64,000 nucleotides of DNA from CAWATZ01 sp963784995. GTDB taxonomy: Bacteria > Planctomycetota > Planctomycetia > Gemmatales > Gemmataceae. The notes beneath the pieces were generated by a model. It was not told where the DNA came from. It did no database searches and saw nothing but the letters and a program-made list of their open reading frames with translations. Below are positions 28,442-36,542 of the stretch, one piece after another (the first letter of the stretch is position 1; each line of letters starts with the position of its first letter). Made by a program: the position numbers and the translations under genes. The DNA lies in assembly GCA_963784995.1 (NCBI GenBank), contig CAWATZ010000003.1, positions 2,728,001-2,792,000 of the forward strand, written 5' to 3'.

Positions 28442-28945
28442 ATGGCCGAGATCCCTCCCACACGAGCCAGCCTGCTGGTCCGGCTGCGCAACCCGCGGGA
28501 TGAGGCCGCCTGGACCCAGTTTGTGGATCTGTATGCGCCCCTGGTCTACGGCTACGCCCGCAAACAGGGTCTGCAAGACGCCGACGCGGCCGATCTTTCC
28601 CAGGAAGTCCTCGGCGTCTTCGCCGGAGCGATCGGCCGACTTGAGTACGATCCCCGGCGCGGCTCGTTCCGCAACTGGCTGTTCACGGTGGTTCGCCGGA
28701 AGCTCTCCAACTGGCGCCGGGCCGAACGGAACCGGGTAGACAGCACCCACGATTCCGCGACTAGCTGGCTCCTGGAACAGAGTCCAGCAGAGGAGAAGGA
28801 CGCGAAATGGGAGCAGGAGTGGGAACAGACCCTGTTCACCTGGGCCTGCTGGTGCTGCTGTCGCTCGGTGTGTGGGTCTGGCTGTGGCAACGGCGTTCTC
28901 CGTTCTCCGTCCCGGCGAGCCCGGGGGCGTCAGCCCCCGGGGTAG
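28442..28945 (+). pseudogene. ECF sigma factor lacking region 4 (deletion remnant)
   Basis: It starts MAEIPPTRASLL and matches the two paralogues through region 2 ('YARKQGLQDADAADLSQEV', 'FRNWLFTVVRRKLSNWRRA') up to 'WEQTLFTWAC' at about 28846. The next residues should be 'EQVRKEV...' and the region 4 helix-turn-helix; instead the sequence jumps to unrelated DNA. In the frame of another gene that DNA encodes a membrane tail ('LLVLLSLGVWVWLWQRR'). Without region 4 it should not recognise -35 elements. No kinase follows. A deletion fusing the sigma gene to the 3' end of another gene fits best. Confidence 0.75.
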
Positions 28946-29013
28946 GAGAGGGTTTCTTCTTCTGAACGGAACCCCGGGGGCTGACGCCCCCGGGCTCGCC
29001 GGGACGGAGAACG
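28901..29013. repeat. Perfect 43-bp palindromic element
   Basis: Arms 28901-28943 and 28971-29013 are perfect reverse complements (CGTTCTCCGTCCCGGCGAGC, then CCGGGGGCGTCAGCCCC) with a 27-nt spacer. Its arms contain secondary GGGGGC/GCCCCC hairpins. It lies 15 nt before the next gene's ATG and would sequester upstream mRNA. A half copy is at 6095-6124. Confidence 0.88.
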
Positions 29014-29027
29014 ATTGGGGAAGTTGC

Positions 29028-30545
29028 ATGGGTCTGTCGAGGTCCTTCGTCTGCGACGGCTGTACCAGTTCCCTGCGAGTTCGCGCGGACCTGGCCGGCA
29101 AGAAGGTCCGGTGTCCCCGCTGCCGGCAGGTGGTCCGGGTCCCGCAAACCCGGCCGAGCGCTCCTCCCGCGCCTCCCGTCAGGCGCTTCCCACTCCTCTC
29201 GGTGATTGTCATTGCCGTCGTCGTCGCGGGCTGTACCATCTGGGCCAACCTCTCGTTCGTGATCAAAGACAAGACCAACCTCAAGTACATTCCCCCCTTC
29301 GAGCCGGGCGTCAACGTGAACGGCAACCGCCACCTGGGAGGTGAGTATTTCCAGATGGCCAAATCGTTGGCGGCCGGCCAGGGCTTCTCGCATCCCTTCG
29401 ACAGGCCGACCGGGCCCACGGCCTGGCAGGCGCCGGTCCTGCCGCTGATCCTGGCCGGGCTGCTCTGGATCTTTGAGGGCAGCCGCGACGGCGTCATGAC
29501 GGTCGTGCTGGTCCTTCAGGCCCTGATCCAGATCGGGACTGGCGTGCTGGTCGTGACCCTGGCCCAGCAGACGACAAGGCGAATCGGAGCCGCCGTGGCC
29601 GCCGGGGTCTTCGTGGTCGTGCTCCTGTCCCAGTTCCGCAATCTCTTCCAGGTCACGCACGACCCCTGGATCGTGCTGCTGGCCCTGGATTTGGTGCTTG
29701 CCGGGTCCGTCTGGTGCCGGCCGCTGGACGGCAAAGCGAGGGCAGCCGGTTGGGGACTGCTCGGGGGATTGTGTGCCCTCACGACGCCGATTGCCGGGGT
29801 GGCCTGGGTCGGGCTGTCCTTGCTGGCCGGAGTCCGGCAGCGGGCCTGGCTCCGGCTCGGCGTGGCACTGCTGGCCGCAGGACTGACGCTGACTCCGTGG
29901 ACGGTGCGCAACTACCTGGTCTTTGGACGCTTCATCCCGACCAAGTCCAACCTGGCCTTTGAGCTGTACCAATCCCAGGTTCTGCAGCCAGAGGGGCTGT
30001 TGGGCTCATTTCGCGGCCACCCTTATGGCACCAACAACCGTGAAGGCCAGGAGTACAAGCAACTGGGCGAGGCCGCCTACCTGGAGCGCAAGTGGCAGCA
30101 GTTCTGGGAATCCGTTCGCGCCGACCCCCTGGAGTTTACCGACCGCGTCGCCAGCCGCTTTCTGGGAGCGACGCTCTGGTACGTCCCGTTCAATCGCCAC
30201 GAGGCGCTCAAGCGACCCTGGTCGGTCTGGACCAGCCGGGTGCTGCATCCGCTGCCGTTCCTGGGCCTGGTCGTCCTGCTCTTCACCGCCGTCCGCCGGC
30301 CGCTGCACGGGGCCCAGTGGACCGTGATCGGGCTTTATGCCTTCTATCTGCTGCCGTACGTGGCCGCGAGCTACTACGATCGCTATGCGGTTGCTCTCCT
30401 GGGGGTGAAGGTGCTGCTCGTGGTCTGGGGAGTCGATCGGCTGCTGGCGCTGCTGTGCAAGGAGAAAACCAGTGCTGCCTCGTCGCAATCGGTCCACCCG
30501 TCAATCGGCACCACCCGCCCAAGTTTGGCTGGACCATCCCGCTAG
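29028..30545 (+). CDS. Zinc-ribbon-tagged membrane glycosyltransferase
   Basis: About 505 aa from ATG 29028. An N-terminal zinc ribbon ('CDGCTSSLRVR...VRCPRCRQ', about 9-35) precedes about 9-11 membrane helices. 'AWQAPVLPLILAGLLWIF' and 'GLTLTPWTVRNYLVFGRFI' are typical of GT-C/dolichyl-phosphate-mannose transferase-like proteins ('PWxxRNY'). It differs from the 10122 transferase in the loop motifs but has the same ribbon, so both may be recruited by the same partner. It follows a broken sigma gene rather than an intact module. An extension upstream in the same frame runs through the palindrome and is rejected. Confidence 0.82.
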   Translation: MGLSRSFVCDGCTSSLRVRADLAGKKVRCPRCRQVVRVPQTRPSAPPAPPVRRFPLLSVIVIAVVVAGCTIWANLSFVIKDKTNLKYIPPFEPGVNVNGNRHLGGEYFQMAKSLAAGQGFSHPFDRPTGPTAWQAPVLPLILAGLLWIFEGSRDGVMTVVLVLQALIQIGTGVLVVTLAQQTTRRIGAAVAAGVFVVVLLSQFRNLFQVTHDPWIVLLALDLVLAGSVWCRPLDGKARAAGWGLLGGLCALTTPIAGVAWVGLSLLAGVRQRAWLRLGVALLAAGLTLTPWTVRNYLVFGRFIPTKSNLAFELYQSQVLQPEGLLGSFRGHPYGTNNREGQEYKQLGEAAYLERKWQQFWESVRADPLEFTDRVASRFLGATLWYVPFNRHEALKRPWSVWTSRVLHPLPFLGLVVLLFTAVRRPLHGAQWTVIGLYAFYLLPYVAASYYDRYAVALLGVKVLLVVWGVDRLLALLCKEKTSAASSQSVHPSIGTTRPSLAGPSR

Positions 30546-30639
30546 GGGCTTGACACCGGCTCCGCGGACGGCCAAAATCGGTCCTCAGCAACAACAATTC
30601 GACAAGACGAGGACTTGCCCACTCAGGAGGAAAGCAGCC

Positions 30640-33234
30640 ATGAAGTATCTCCTCTTGCTGCAGCTGGGCTACCTGCTGGCACCGGAAATCGATTGGCGTG
30701 AGGTCGTTGATTCCTTGCTCCCGGCGAAGAGTGCCGCCGCCCTCGCAGCCGAGCGCCGCCAGGCCTTCGCCTGGGCCGACACGCTCGGCTGGCCCGACGT
30801 CAAGCAACGAAAGTTCGTGCGCGTCGCCACCGGTGAGCCTGGAGGGGACAAGGTCAATCCCACCATTTCGTATGATTACGGCTTCCTGATCGAGGACAGG
30901 GAAGGTTCCTTCAAGGTCTTTACGGTAGGTTGGCTGAGGACGCGGGAATACGAGCGGACGCCGCCACGGACCCCGCCCCACAAGCGTGTGGACCATGAAC
31001 CGGCTGACCTCGATGAGTATGCGGGGTCGGCGCTGAAAGACCGCAACCTCCTCGACGGTGGCTATCGGCCCGGGCAGAATTCCTTCTTTTTCCTGGCCTG
31101 GGCGTGTTCCCGCCGTGGTCTGGACCGGCGGGCCGCCGAGCTGTATGACTTTGCCAACACCCTCAATCGCTGGGAGGACGAGCAGCACTATGGGCAACGC
31201 CACGTGGACAGCGGCCTGTCCTATCGTTTGCTGACCCTGCAACAAAAGGTCGCCCGCCGGCTCGGCGAGGAGGCGTTTCGCGATGCCTTCAATGCGTTTA
31301 CCGATGACGGTCGGAGGATGGATTCGCGCCAGCAGTTCCTGACACGCATGGAACAGATTGTCGCCCGATTTCCCGACGCCCGGCGTTACCGCGATGCTGA
31401 GAAGACGGTGGAGATGCTGCGGCAGATGATCAAGGAGGACCAGGAACACGAACACCGGCGCCGGGGTGGGCCGCCTTTGGAGAAGCTCGCCAGGAAAGAA
31501 CAGATCGCCGAGCTGGTGTTCCAGCTGCGCGATCAGATCGGCTGGTACGCCTGGGGCTCGGACCCACCCGACCTCTTCAATAACCTGCGAAGCAAGAAAG
31601 ACACGCCCGCGCATCGGTTGGTGGCCGTGGGCTACGACGCGGTGCCGCAGCTCATCGAGGCCCTGGAGGACAGGCGTTTGACCCGGGCCGGCGTCGGTGA
31701 AGTTGCCCGGCATGACCCGACCCGGGCGCTCACGGTGGGTGAGTGTGCCGAGAAGATCCTTTGCCGGATTGCAGGGCTGTCGTTTCGGGGGCGTATCTAC
31801 AGCAAACCCGATCCGCAACGTCCGTACCTGACGCCGGAGGAGCTGACCCGGGCGGAAATCAAGGCATGGCATCAGCAGTTGCAGGTGAAGGGGGAACGCC
31901 AGCTGCTTGTCGAGGCAACCGAGCGGGGTGACGCCGACAGTCCGGAGCAAGCAGCCCGGCTGGTCCGCCGGCATCCGCAGGGGTGCTTGCCGGCTCTGGT
32001 CAAAGGGGCCCGGGTGGCCAGGGACAGTGCGGTCCGGGCCAAGCTCCTGGGCGTGGCCGGGGAGGTGCCGGGAGAGGAGGCCGTGCAATGCTTGCTTGGC
32101 CTGCTCAAGAGCGAGCCGCTGGCCGAAGTCCGGCTGGCGGTGGCGAAAAGTCTGCACGCCCGCAATCGCCCCGAGGGACTGGCCGCCATGATTGCCGAGT
32201 GGCACGCTTCGGGGCCAGCCACCAAGGCCGGTAAGACCGCGCTCTCGGAAGACAATCTTCAAGGCATTGCTGAGTTCCTGGCGAGCAGCGGCGAACCGGA
32301 AGCTGTCGCCGCTCTCACCCGGGACCATGATCGGCGGTCAGCCAGGCAGCGTTACCTGTGCATCAGGTCGCTGGACTGCAAACGGAACCAGCGCGTCTTC
32401 TCGGCAACTCAACCGCAACACGACCCGGCCGACAAGAACGGCAAACTGCGGTCGGCGATCGAAGGCTTGCTCGTTCACGCGCTGGACGACCACGATTTGT
32501 GTTTTCGCTACGTATCCGCGCCGCGCCTTGCTGACGTCGCTGGGGTCACGCTCAACGAACTCGATCCTTCCAGGTACGCATTTTCTCACGGTGCGACCCT
32601 GATCGAACGGGACGTCCAGATCGTGAAAATGAAGAACGTTTGGCGGCAAGCGAACAAGCTGGCCGCGCTTCCGCTTCCCAGGGCAAGGCGCCAGCCCGCC
32701 GCCGTCCCCGCCGAACAGCTCCGTCCCCTGCTGGACCGGTTCCTGAAGGGCCCCGCGCTGCCGGGCGAACCGCGCGAGGTGCAGATGACGGGTCTGATTC
32801 CGGGAGTGGTCGTGACCCGGAAGCTCCCGCCCAGCCGGCCCGGTCAGGATGCGATCGAACAACTTGGTTTGAAAGCCGTGACCGGCGTTTTGCAACGGCT
32901 CGACGCAACCAGGGATCCGTCGGAGCGAAAGCTGCTGGACGGTTTGGCCAAGAAACTTGCCTGCACCGTTACCGACGTTGAATTTGCGGCGACGTCAATC
33001 AAACCCAACGCCGCGATTGTCAAGCATCTGGAGGAAATGAAGGGCACGCCTTTCCATCCAAAGTCCTTCATCCAAAGTCTTGCGACAATCCTTCAAGTGC
33101 CCGGGGTCCGTGGCATGAACGTGCTGGTGCATCGGCCGGCGGGCGCAGACCGGCATGATTCTGCGCTTCGACCTGCTGAATCCGGAACGGGCCCGCCTGG
33201 CACGCCACGACGAGGGCCTTGCAGGCCAACCTGA
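30640..33234 (+). CDS. Large helical-repeat protein of unknown function
   Basis: 864 aa from ATG 30640, with AGGAGG 10 nt upstream and a short hydrophobic N-terminus ('MKYLLLLQLGYLLAPEID'). The body is alpha-helical and charged. Part of it (about 470-560, 'LGVAGEVPGEEAVQCLLG', 'LAEVRLAVAKSLHARN') looks like HEAT/PBS repeats. No catalytic motif is recognised. Near the 3' end the frame fails: 33155-33400 read in another frame gives 'MILRFDLLNPERARLARHD' and 'GTTYDMKTLLSDVSIFSLD' with high GC at third positions. After about 33410 the original frame gives 'GERIEIHLQFLAVWARVKN' to a stop at 33465. Two compensating indels may thus hide the true C-terminus. Confidence 0.7.
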   Translation: MKYLLLLQLGYLLAPEIDWREVVDSLLPAKSAAALAAERRQAFAWADTLGWPDVKQRKFVRVATGEPGGDKVNPTISYDYGFLIEDREGSFKVFTVGWLRTREYERTPPRTPPHKRVDHEPADLDEYAGSALKDRNLLDGGYRPGQNSFFFLAWACSRRGLDRRAAELYDFANTLNRWEDEQHYGQRHVDSGLSYRLLTLQQKVARRLGEEAFRDAFNAFTDDGRRMDSRQQFLTRMEQIVARFPDARRYRDAEKTVEMLRQMIKEDQEHEHRRRGGPPLEKLARKEQIAELVFQLRDQIGWYAWGSDPPDLFNNLRSKKDTPAHRLVAVGYDAVPQLIEALEDRRLTRAGVGEVARHDPTRALTVGECAEKILCRIAGLSFRGRIYSKPDPQRPYLTPEELTRAEIKAWHQQLQVKGERQLLVEATERGDADSPEQAARLVRRHPQGCLPALVKGARVARDSAVRAKLLGVAGEVPGEEAVQCLLGLLKSEPLAEVRLAVAKSLHARNRPEGLAAMIAEWHASGPATKAGKTALSEDNLQGIAEFLASSGEPEAVAALTRDHDRRSARQRYLCIRSLDCKRNQRVFSATQPQHDPADKNGKLRSAIEGLLVHALDDHDLCFRYVSAPRLADVAGVTLNELDPSRYAFSHGATLIERDVQIVKMKNVWRQANKLAALPLPRARRQPAAVPAEQLRPLLDRFLKGPALPGEPREVQMTGLIPGVVVTRKLPPSRPGQDAIEQLGLKAVTGVLQRLDATRDPSERKLLDGLAKKLACTVTDVEFAATSIKPNAAIVKHLEEMKGTPFHPKSFIQSLATILQVPGVRGMNVLVHRPAGADRHDSALRPAESGTGPPGTPRRGPCRPT

Positions 33235-34114
33235 CGTTTCCAAGGGGCCGCCTATCGGCGTTTATTGCAAGGAGAACGCGAGATGGCAAAATTACTCACC
33301 AGTCTTCAGTCTGGGCACCACGTACGACATGAAGACCTTGCTGAGCGACGTCAGCATCTTTTCGCTCGATCATGGCCTGGAGTGGCCCCTGGAAAGCACC
33401 CGGCCGGCGAAAGGATCGAAATCCACTTGCAGTTCCTCGCGGTCTGGGCCAGGGTGAAGAACTGAGCGCGAGGGCAGGACGAGCCTCCACTCTCCGGATT
33501 GTCCACGGCGAGGAGTACCGCAAGCTGCTCTGCCGCAGCCGGGTCGTGGTCAACCGCGGCATCCGCCAGGAGGCCAACCAGCGCTGCTTCGAGGCCGCCG
33601 GCTGTGGCTGCCTGCTCTTGCAGGAGCAAGAGAACCGGGAAGTCCGTTCCTTCTTCGAGCCCGAGCGCGAGTGCGTCCTCTGGTCCGACGACAACCTGGA
33701 AGAGCGCTGGAGCATTACCTCAGCCACGAGGAGGAGCGAGCCCGGATTGCCAGGGCGGGCCACCAGCGCGTCCAGCAGCACACCTTCGGCAGCTTGCTGC
33801 TGGAGGCCCTCGGGCGGCTGCAACCCGACTGGCAGCTGCTCCAGGAGAAGACCCAGAAGCGCAGCCAGGGACCGGCTCCCGGGCCCAGCCTGACCGGCCG
33901 CGTCTGGGAACTGCTCGCCGGTTCGGGACCGGTGGACCTCGCCCTGCTGACCGAACTCCAGGTCGCCTTGCACCGTGAGCCGCGGCGGGCGGAACTGCAC
34001 TACCTGCTCGGGCTGGTGCTGGCCCGACAGCTGGGCCGGACTCAACCGGCCCGCGATGCCGCGGTTGAGCTGCTGCGCCGGTTGGACCGGATGGAGATGG
34101 GCCAGGCGTCGGTT

Positions 34115-34219
34115 GTTGGAGTACCGGCTTTAGCCGGTCTTGGCTGCCCAGGACCGGCTAAAGCCGGTACTCCAACGCCCGGTCCTGGCTGCCCAGGACC
34201 GGCTAAAGCCGGTACTCCA
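34115..34219. repeat. Palindromic element with duplicated right arm, in frame
   Basis: The left arm 34115-34139 (GTTGGAGTACCGGCTTTAGC) pairs perfectly with 34152-34176. A further copy of the right arm is at 34197-34219 after a repeated TGGCTGCCCAG spacer. It adds about 35 residues ('VPALAG', 'AKAGTP') to the glycosyltransferase linker without a stop. Confidence 0.85.
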
Positions 34220-35473
34220 GCGGACACAGCCCTGGACCTGCCACGTGTCCCCCTGGAGTACGACCACTTTGGTGTGGAATGGGAACGGACCGGCTGGGAC
34301 CACGCCGGCCAGCCCCGGCAGCAGCGGCCAGCCCGCTTCACCCTGCTGCGCTGGCGCTTGCACGAGTTGCTGGCCGGACTGACCGGCCAGCTGGAGCATT
34401 TTCAAGAGGCGGCGCTGCTGCGGCCCGACCTGCCGAAGACGCGAGCGGCGCTGGGCTGTGCCCAGGCACGTCAGCACCGCGCTGACCTGGCGGTGCCACA
34501 CTTGCGTTTCGCCGTCCAGCACAACCCCTTCGACCTGCAAGCGGCGCAGGCGCACTACCAGACGCTGATCGATTCGGGCGACCAGAATGGAGCAGCCCTG
34601 CTGGCCCGCGACCGGGAGCAACTGCACGCGGCCGCCCCGGGGCTGGTTCCCGAGGAAAAGTGGGCCCGCGAGGCCCCGCCGCTGGGCAACGAGCTGGCCT
34701 CGATCATCATCCTCTGCTGCAACCAGGATCAGGTGACCCGCCAGTGTCTGGAAAGCCTGCTCCGACATACCCGGACCCCGTACGAGCTGATCCTGGTGGA
34801 CAACGCCTCCTCCGACGGCACCGCCAGGCTCTTGCGGGACTTCCAGGGCCGGCCAGGCCCCCAGCGGGTGGAGATCATCACCAACGAGCACAACGCCGGC
34901 TTTGCCCAGGGCTGCAACCAAGGGAGCGAGCGGGCCCAGGGCCGCTTCCTGGTCTTTCTGAACAACGACACCATCGTCACCGAGGGCTGGCTGGAGGGCC
35001 TGATCGCCTGGTCGCTGCACGAATGGCCCAAAACAGCCCTGGTCGGACCCGTGACCAATTACAGCCGGGAACCTCAGCAAATCAACGCCTCGTACACCAA
35101 CATCGAGGAAATGCACGTCTTCGCGGCCCATAGACGCAAGGAGTTCCAGCGCAAGGCCCAGAGAGTTGACCGGCTGAGCGGCTTCTGTCTGCTGACGCGC
35201 TCGGAGGTGCTGCGGCAGCTGGGCGGCTTCGACGAGAACTACGGGGTCGGCTTCTTCGAGGACGACGACCTGTCGGTCAGGGCGCTGGAAAGCGGCGGCC
35301 AGCTGCTGCTGGCCCTGAACGTGTTCGTCCACCATCACGGTAGCCAGACCTTCAAGGGGCTTGGCCTGGACACCGACCGGCAGCTGGCTCGAAACTTCGA
35401 GATCTTCCAGCGGAAGTGGGGCGAGAAGCACTCCCGCGGCTACCGCAGGCCTGACTCGCCGCTCTTTGACTCC

Positions 35474-35523
35474 AGTAGGACGGCTCTCCCGAGCCGTCCG
35501 GACGGCTCGGGAGAGCCGTCCTA
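35474..35523. repeat. Perfect 25-bp palindrome with no spacer, in frame
   Basis: 35474-35498 and 35499-35523 are exact reverse complements (GTAGGACGGCTCTCCCGAGC). It sits between the two GT2 domains and encodes 'TALPSRPDGSGEPS'. Confidence 0.85.
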
Positions 35524-36366
35524 CAGAACAGCCCAGCCAGAACCCGCGCCAGTGCCCCTGGCCCACAATCCCTCCCGGCAGACGGTGGCGTTGTGCGAGA
35601 TCGTCAAGAATGAGGAGAAGAACCTGCGCGACTGCATCGGCCCGGTGCGCGACCTGTTCAACAAGGTGGTGGTGCTGGACACCGGCTCGACTGATCGCAC
35701 GAGGGAGATCGCCCGCGAACTGGGGGCGGAGGTCCACGAGTTCGCCTGGTGCCAGGACTTCTCGGCGGCACGCAACGAGAGCATCAAGTACGCCGGCACC
35801 GACTGGATCTTCTGGCTGGACGCCGACGACCGCGTTGATCCCGTCAACAAGGAGAAGCTGCGGCAGTTGTTCGCATCGCTGGACGTGCGCAATCTGGGCT
35901 TTGCGATGAAGTGCCGCTGTCTGTGCGACCCCAGGCAGGGCGTGCCGACGGTGGTCGATCACGTCCGACTGTTCCGCAATGACCCGCGCAACCGCTGGGA
36001 GTTCCGGGTCCACGAGCAGATTGTGCCGAGCATCCGCAACTCCGGCGGCACCATCTGCTTTGTGGAGGTGGAGATCGTCCACGTCGGCTACATGGACCCG
36101 GAGCTGCGCCGCCGCAAGCTGGACCGCGACCTGGAGCTTTTGAAGCTGGAGCGGCACGAGAAGCAGGACCACCCCTTCACGCTGTTCAACCTGGGGATGG
36201 TCTACCGCGAGCTGAAGGAGCCGCAGGTGGCGTTGCCGCTGCTGCAAGCCAGCCTGAAGAAGTCCCAGCCGCAGGACTCGATCGTGCGCAAACTGTACTC
36301 GCTGATCGCGGCCTGTCATCGCGAGCTGGACCAGCCGCGGCAGGCGCGGCAGGCCTACCAGCGTTG

Positions 36367-36471
36367 CCCAGGGCGATGCCCTGGGCTATCCTGTTGCGCC
36401 CCTTCGGGGCGGAAAACCAGGTCATTCGCCCCGAAGGGGCGCAACAGGATAGCCCAGGGCATCGCCCTGGG
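36367..36471. repeat. Perfect 45-bp palindromic element
   Basis: Arms 36367-36411 and 36427-36471 are perfect (CCCAGGGCGATGCCCTGGGC, CGCCCCTTCGGGGCG) with a 15-nt spacer. It supplies the last codons of the glycosyltransferase frame. Extra partial copies of CAGGGCGTTGCCCTCAA and its complement follow to 36542. A sister element is at 43516-43626. Confidence 0.88.
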
Positions 36472-36542
36472 TTGAGGGCAACGCCCTGGGTTGAGGGCTC
36501 CTGATGTCTTCCGGCGGTGCCGGCGCAGGGCGTTGCCCTCAA

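Larger units (their letters stand above)
33483..36475 (+). pseudogene. Multidomain glycosyltransferase, 5'-truncated and frameshifted
   Basis: It opens without a start codon in one frame with the end of a GT1-like domain ('YRKLLCRSRVVVNRGIRQE', 'CFEAAGCGCLLLQEQENRE'). At about 33705 it shifts to the frame reading 'ALEHYLSHEEERARIARAG' and stays open to 36475. A TPR-like linker is followed by a GT2 domain (34690-35440: 'SIIILCCNQDQVTRQCLES', 'VDNASSDGT', 'FLNNDTIVTEGW', 'FFEDDDLSVRA') and a second GT2 domain (35580-36100: 'CEIVKNEEKNLRDCI', 'LDTGSTDRTREIA', 'WLDADDR'). Three palindromic elements lie within the frame, the last replacing the C-terminal TPRs. The 5' domain was lost just after the preceding gene. 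The GT2 domains look functional. Confidence 0.75.

Noticed and set aside
30283..32328. Long minus-strand frame of 681 codons
   Set aside because: It is the antisense of a good plus-strand gene. High GC produces long opposite frames, and it shows no family motif or binding site.
33283..33465. Small ORF MAKLLTSLQSG with an AAGGAG site
   Set aside because: Only its last third looks coding; its first part is Arg/His-rich and the overlapping frame has better third-position GC. It is treated as the tail of the larger gene.
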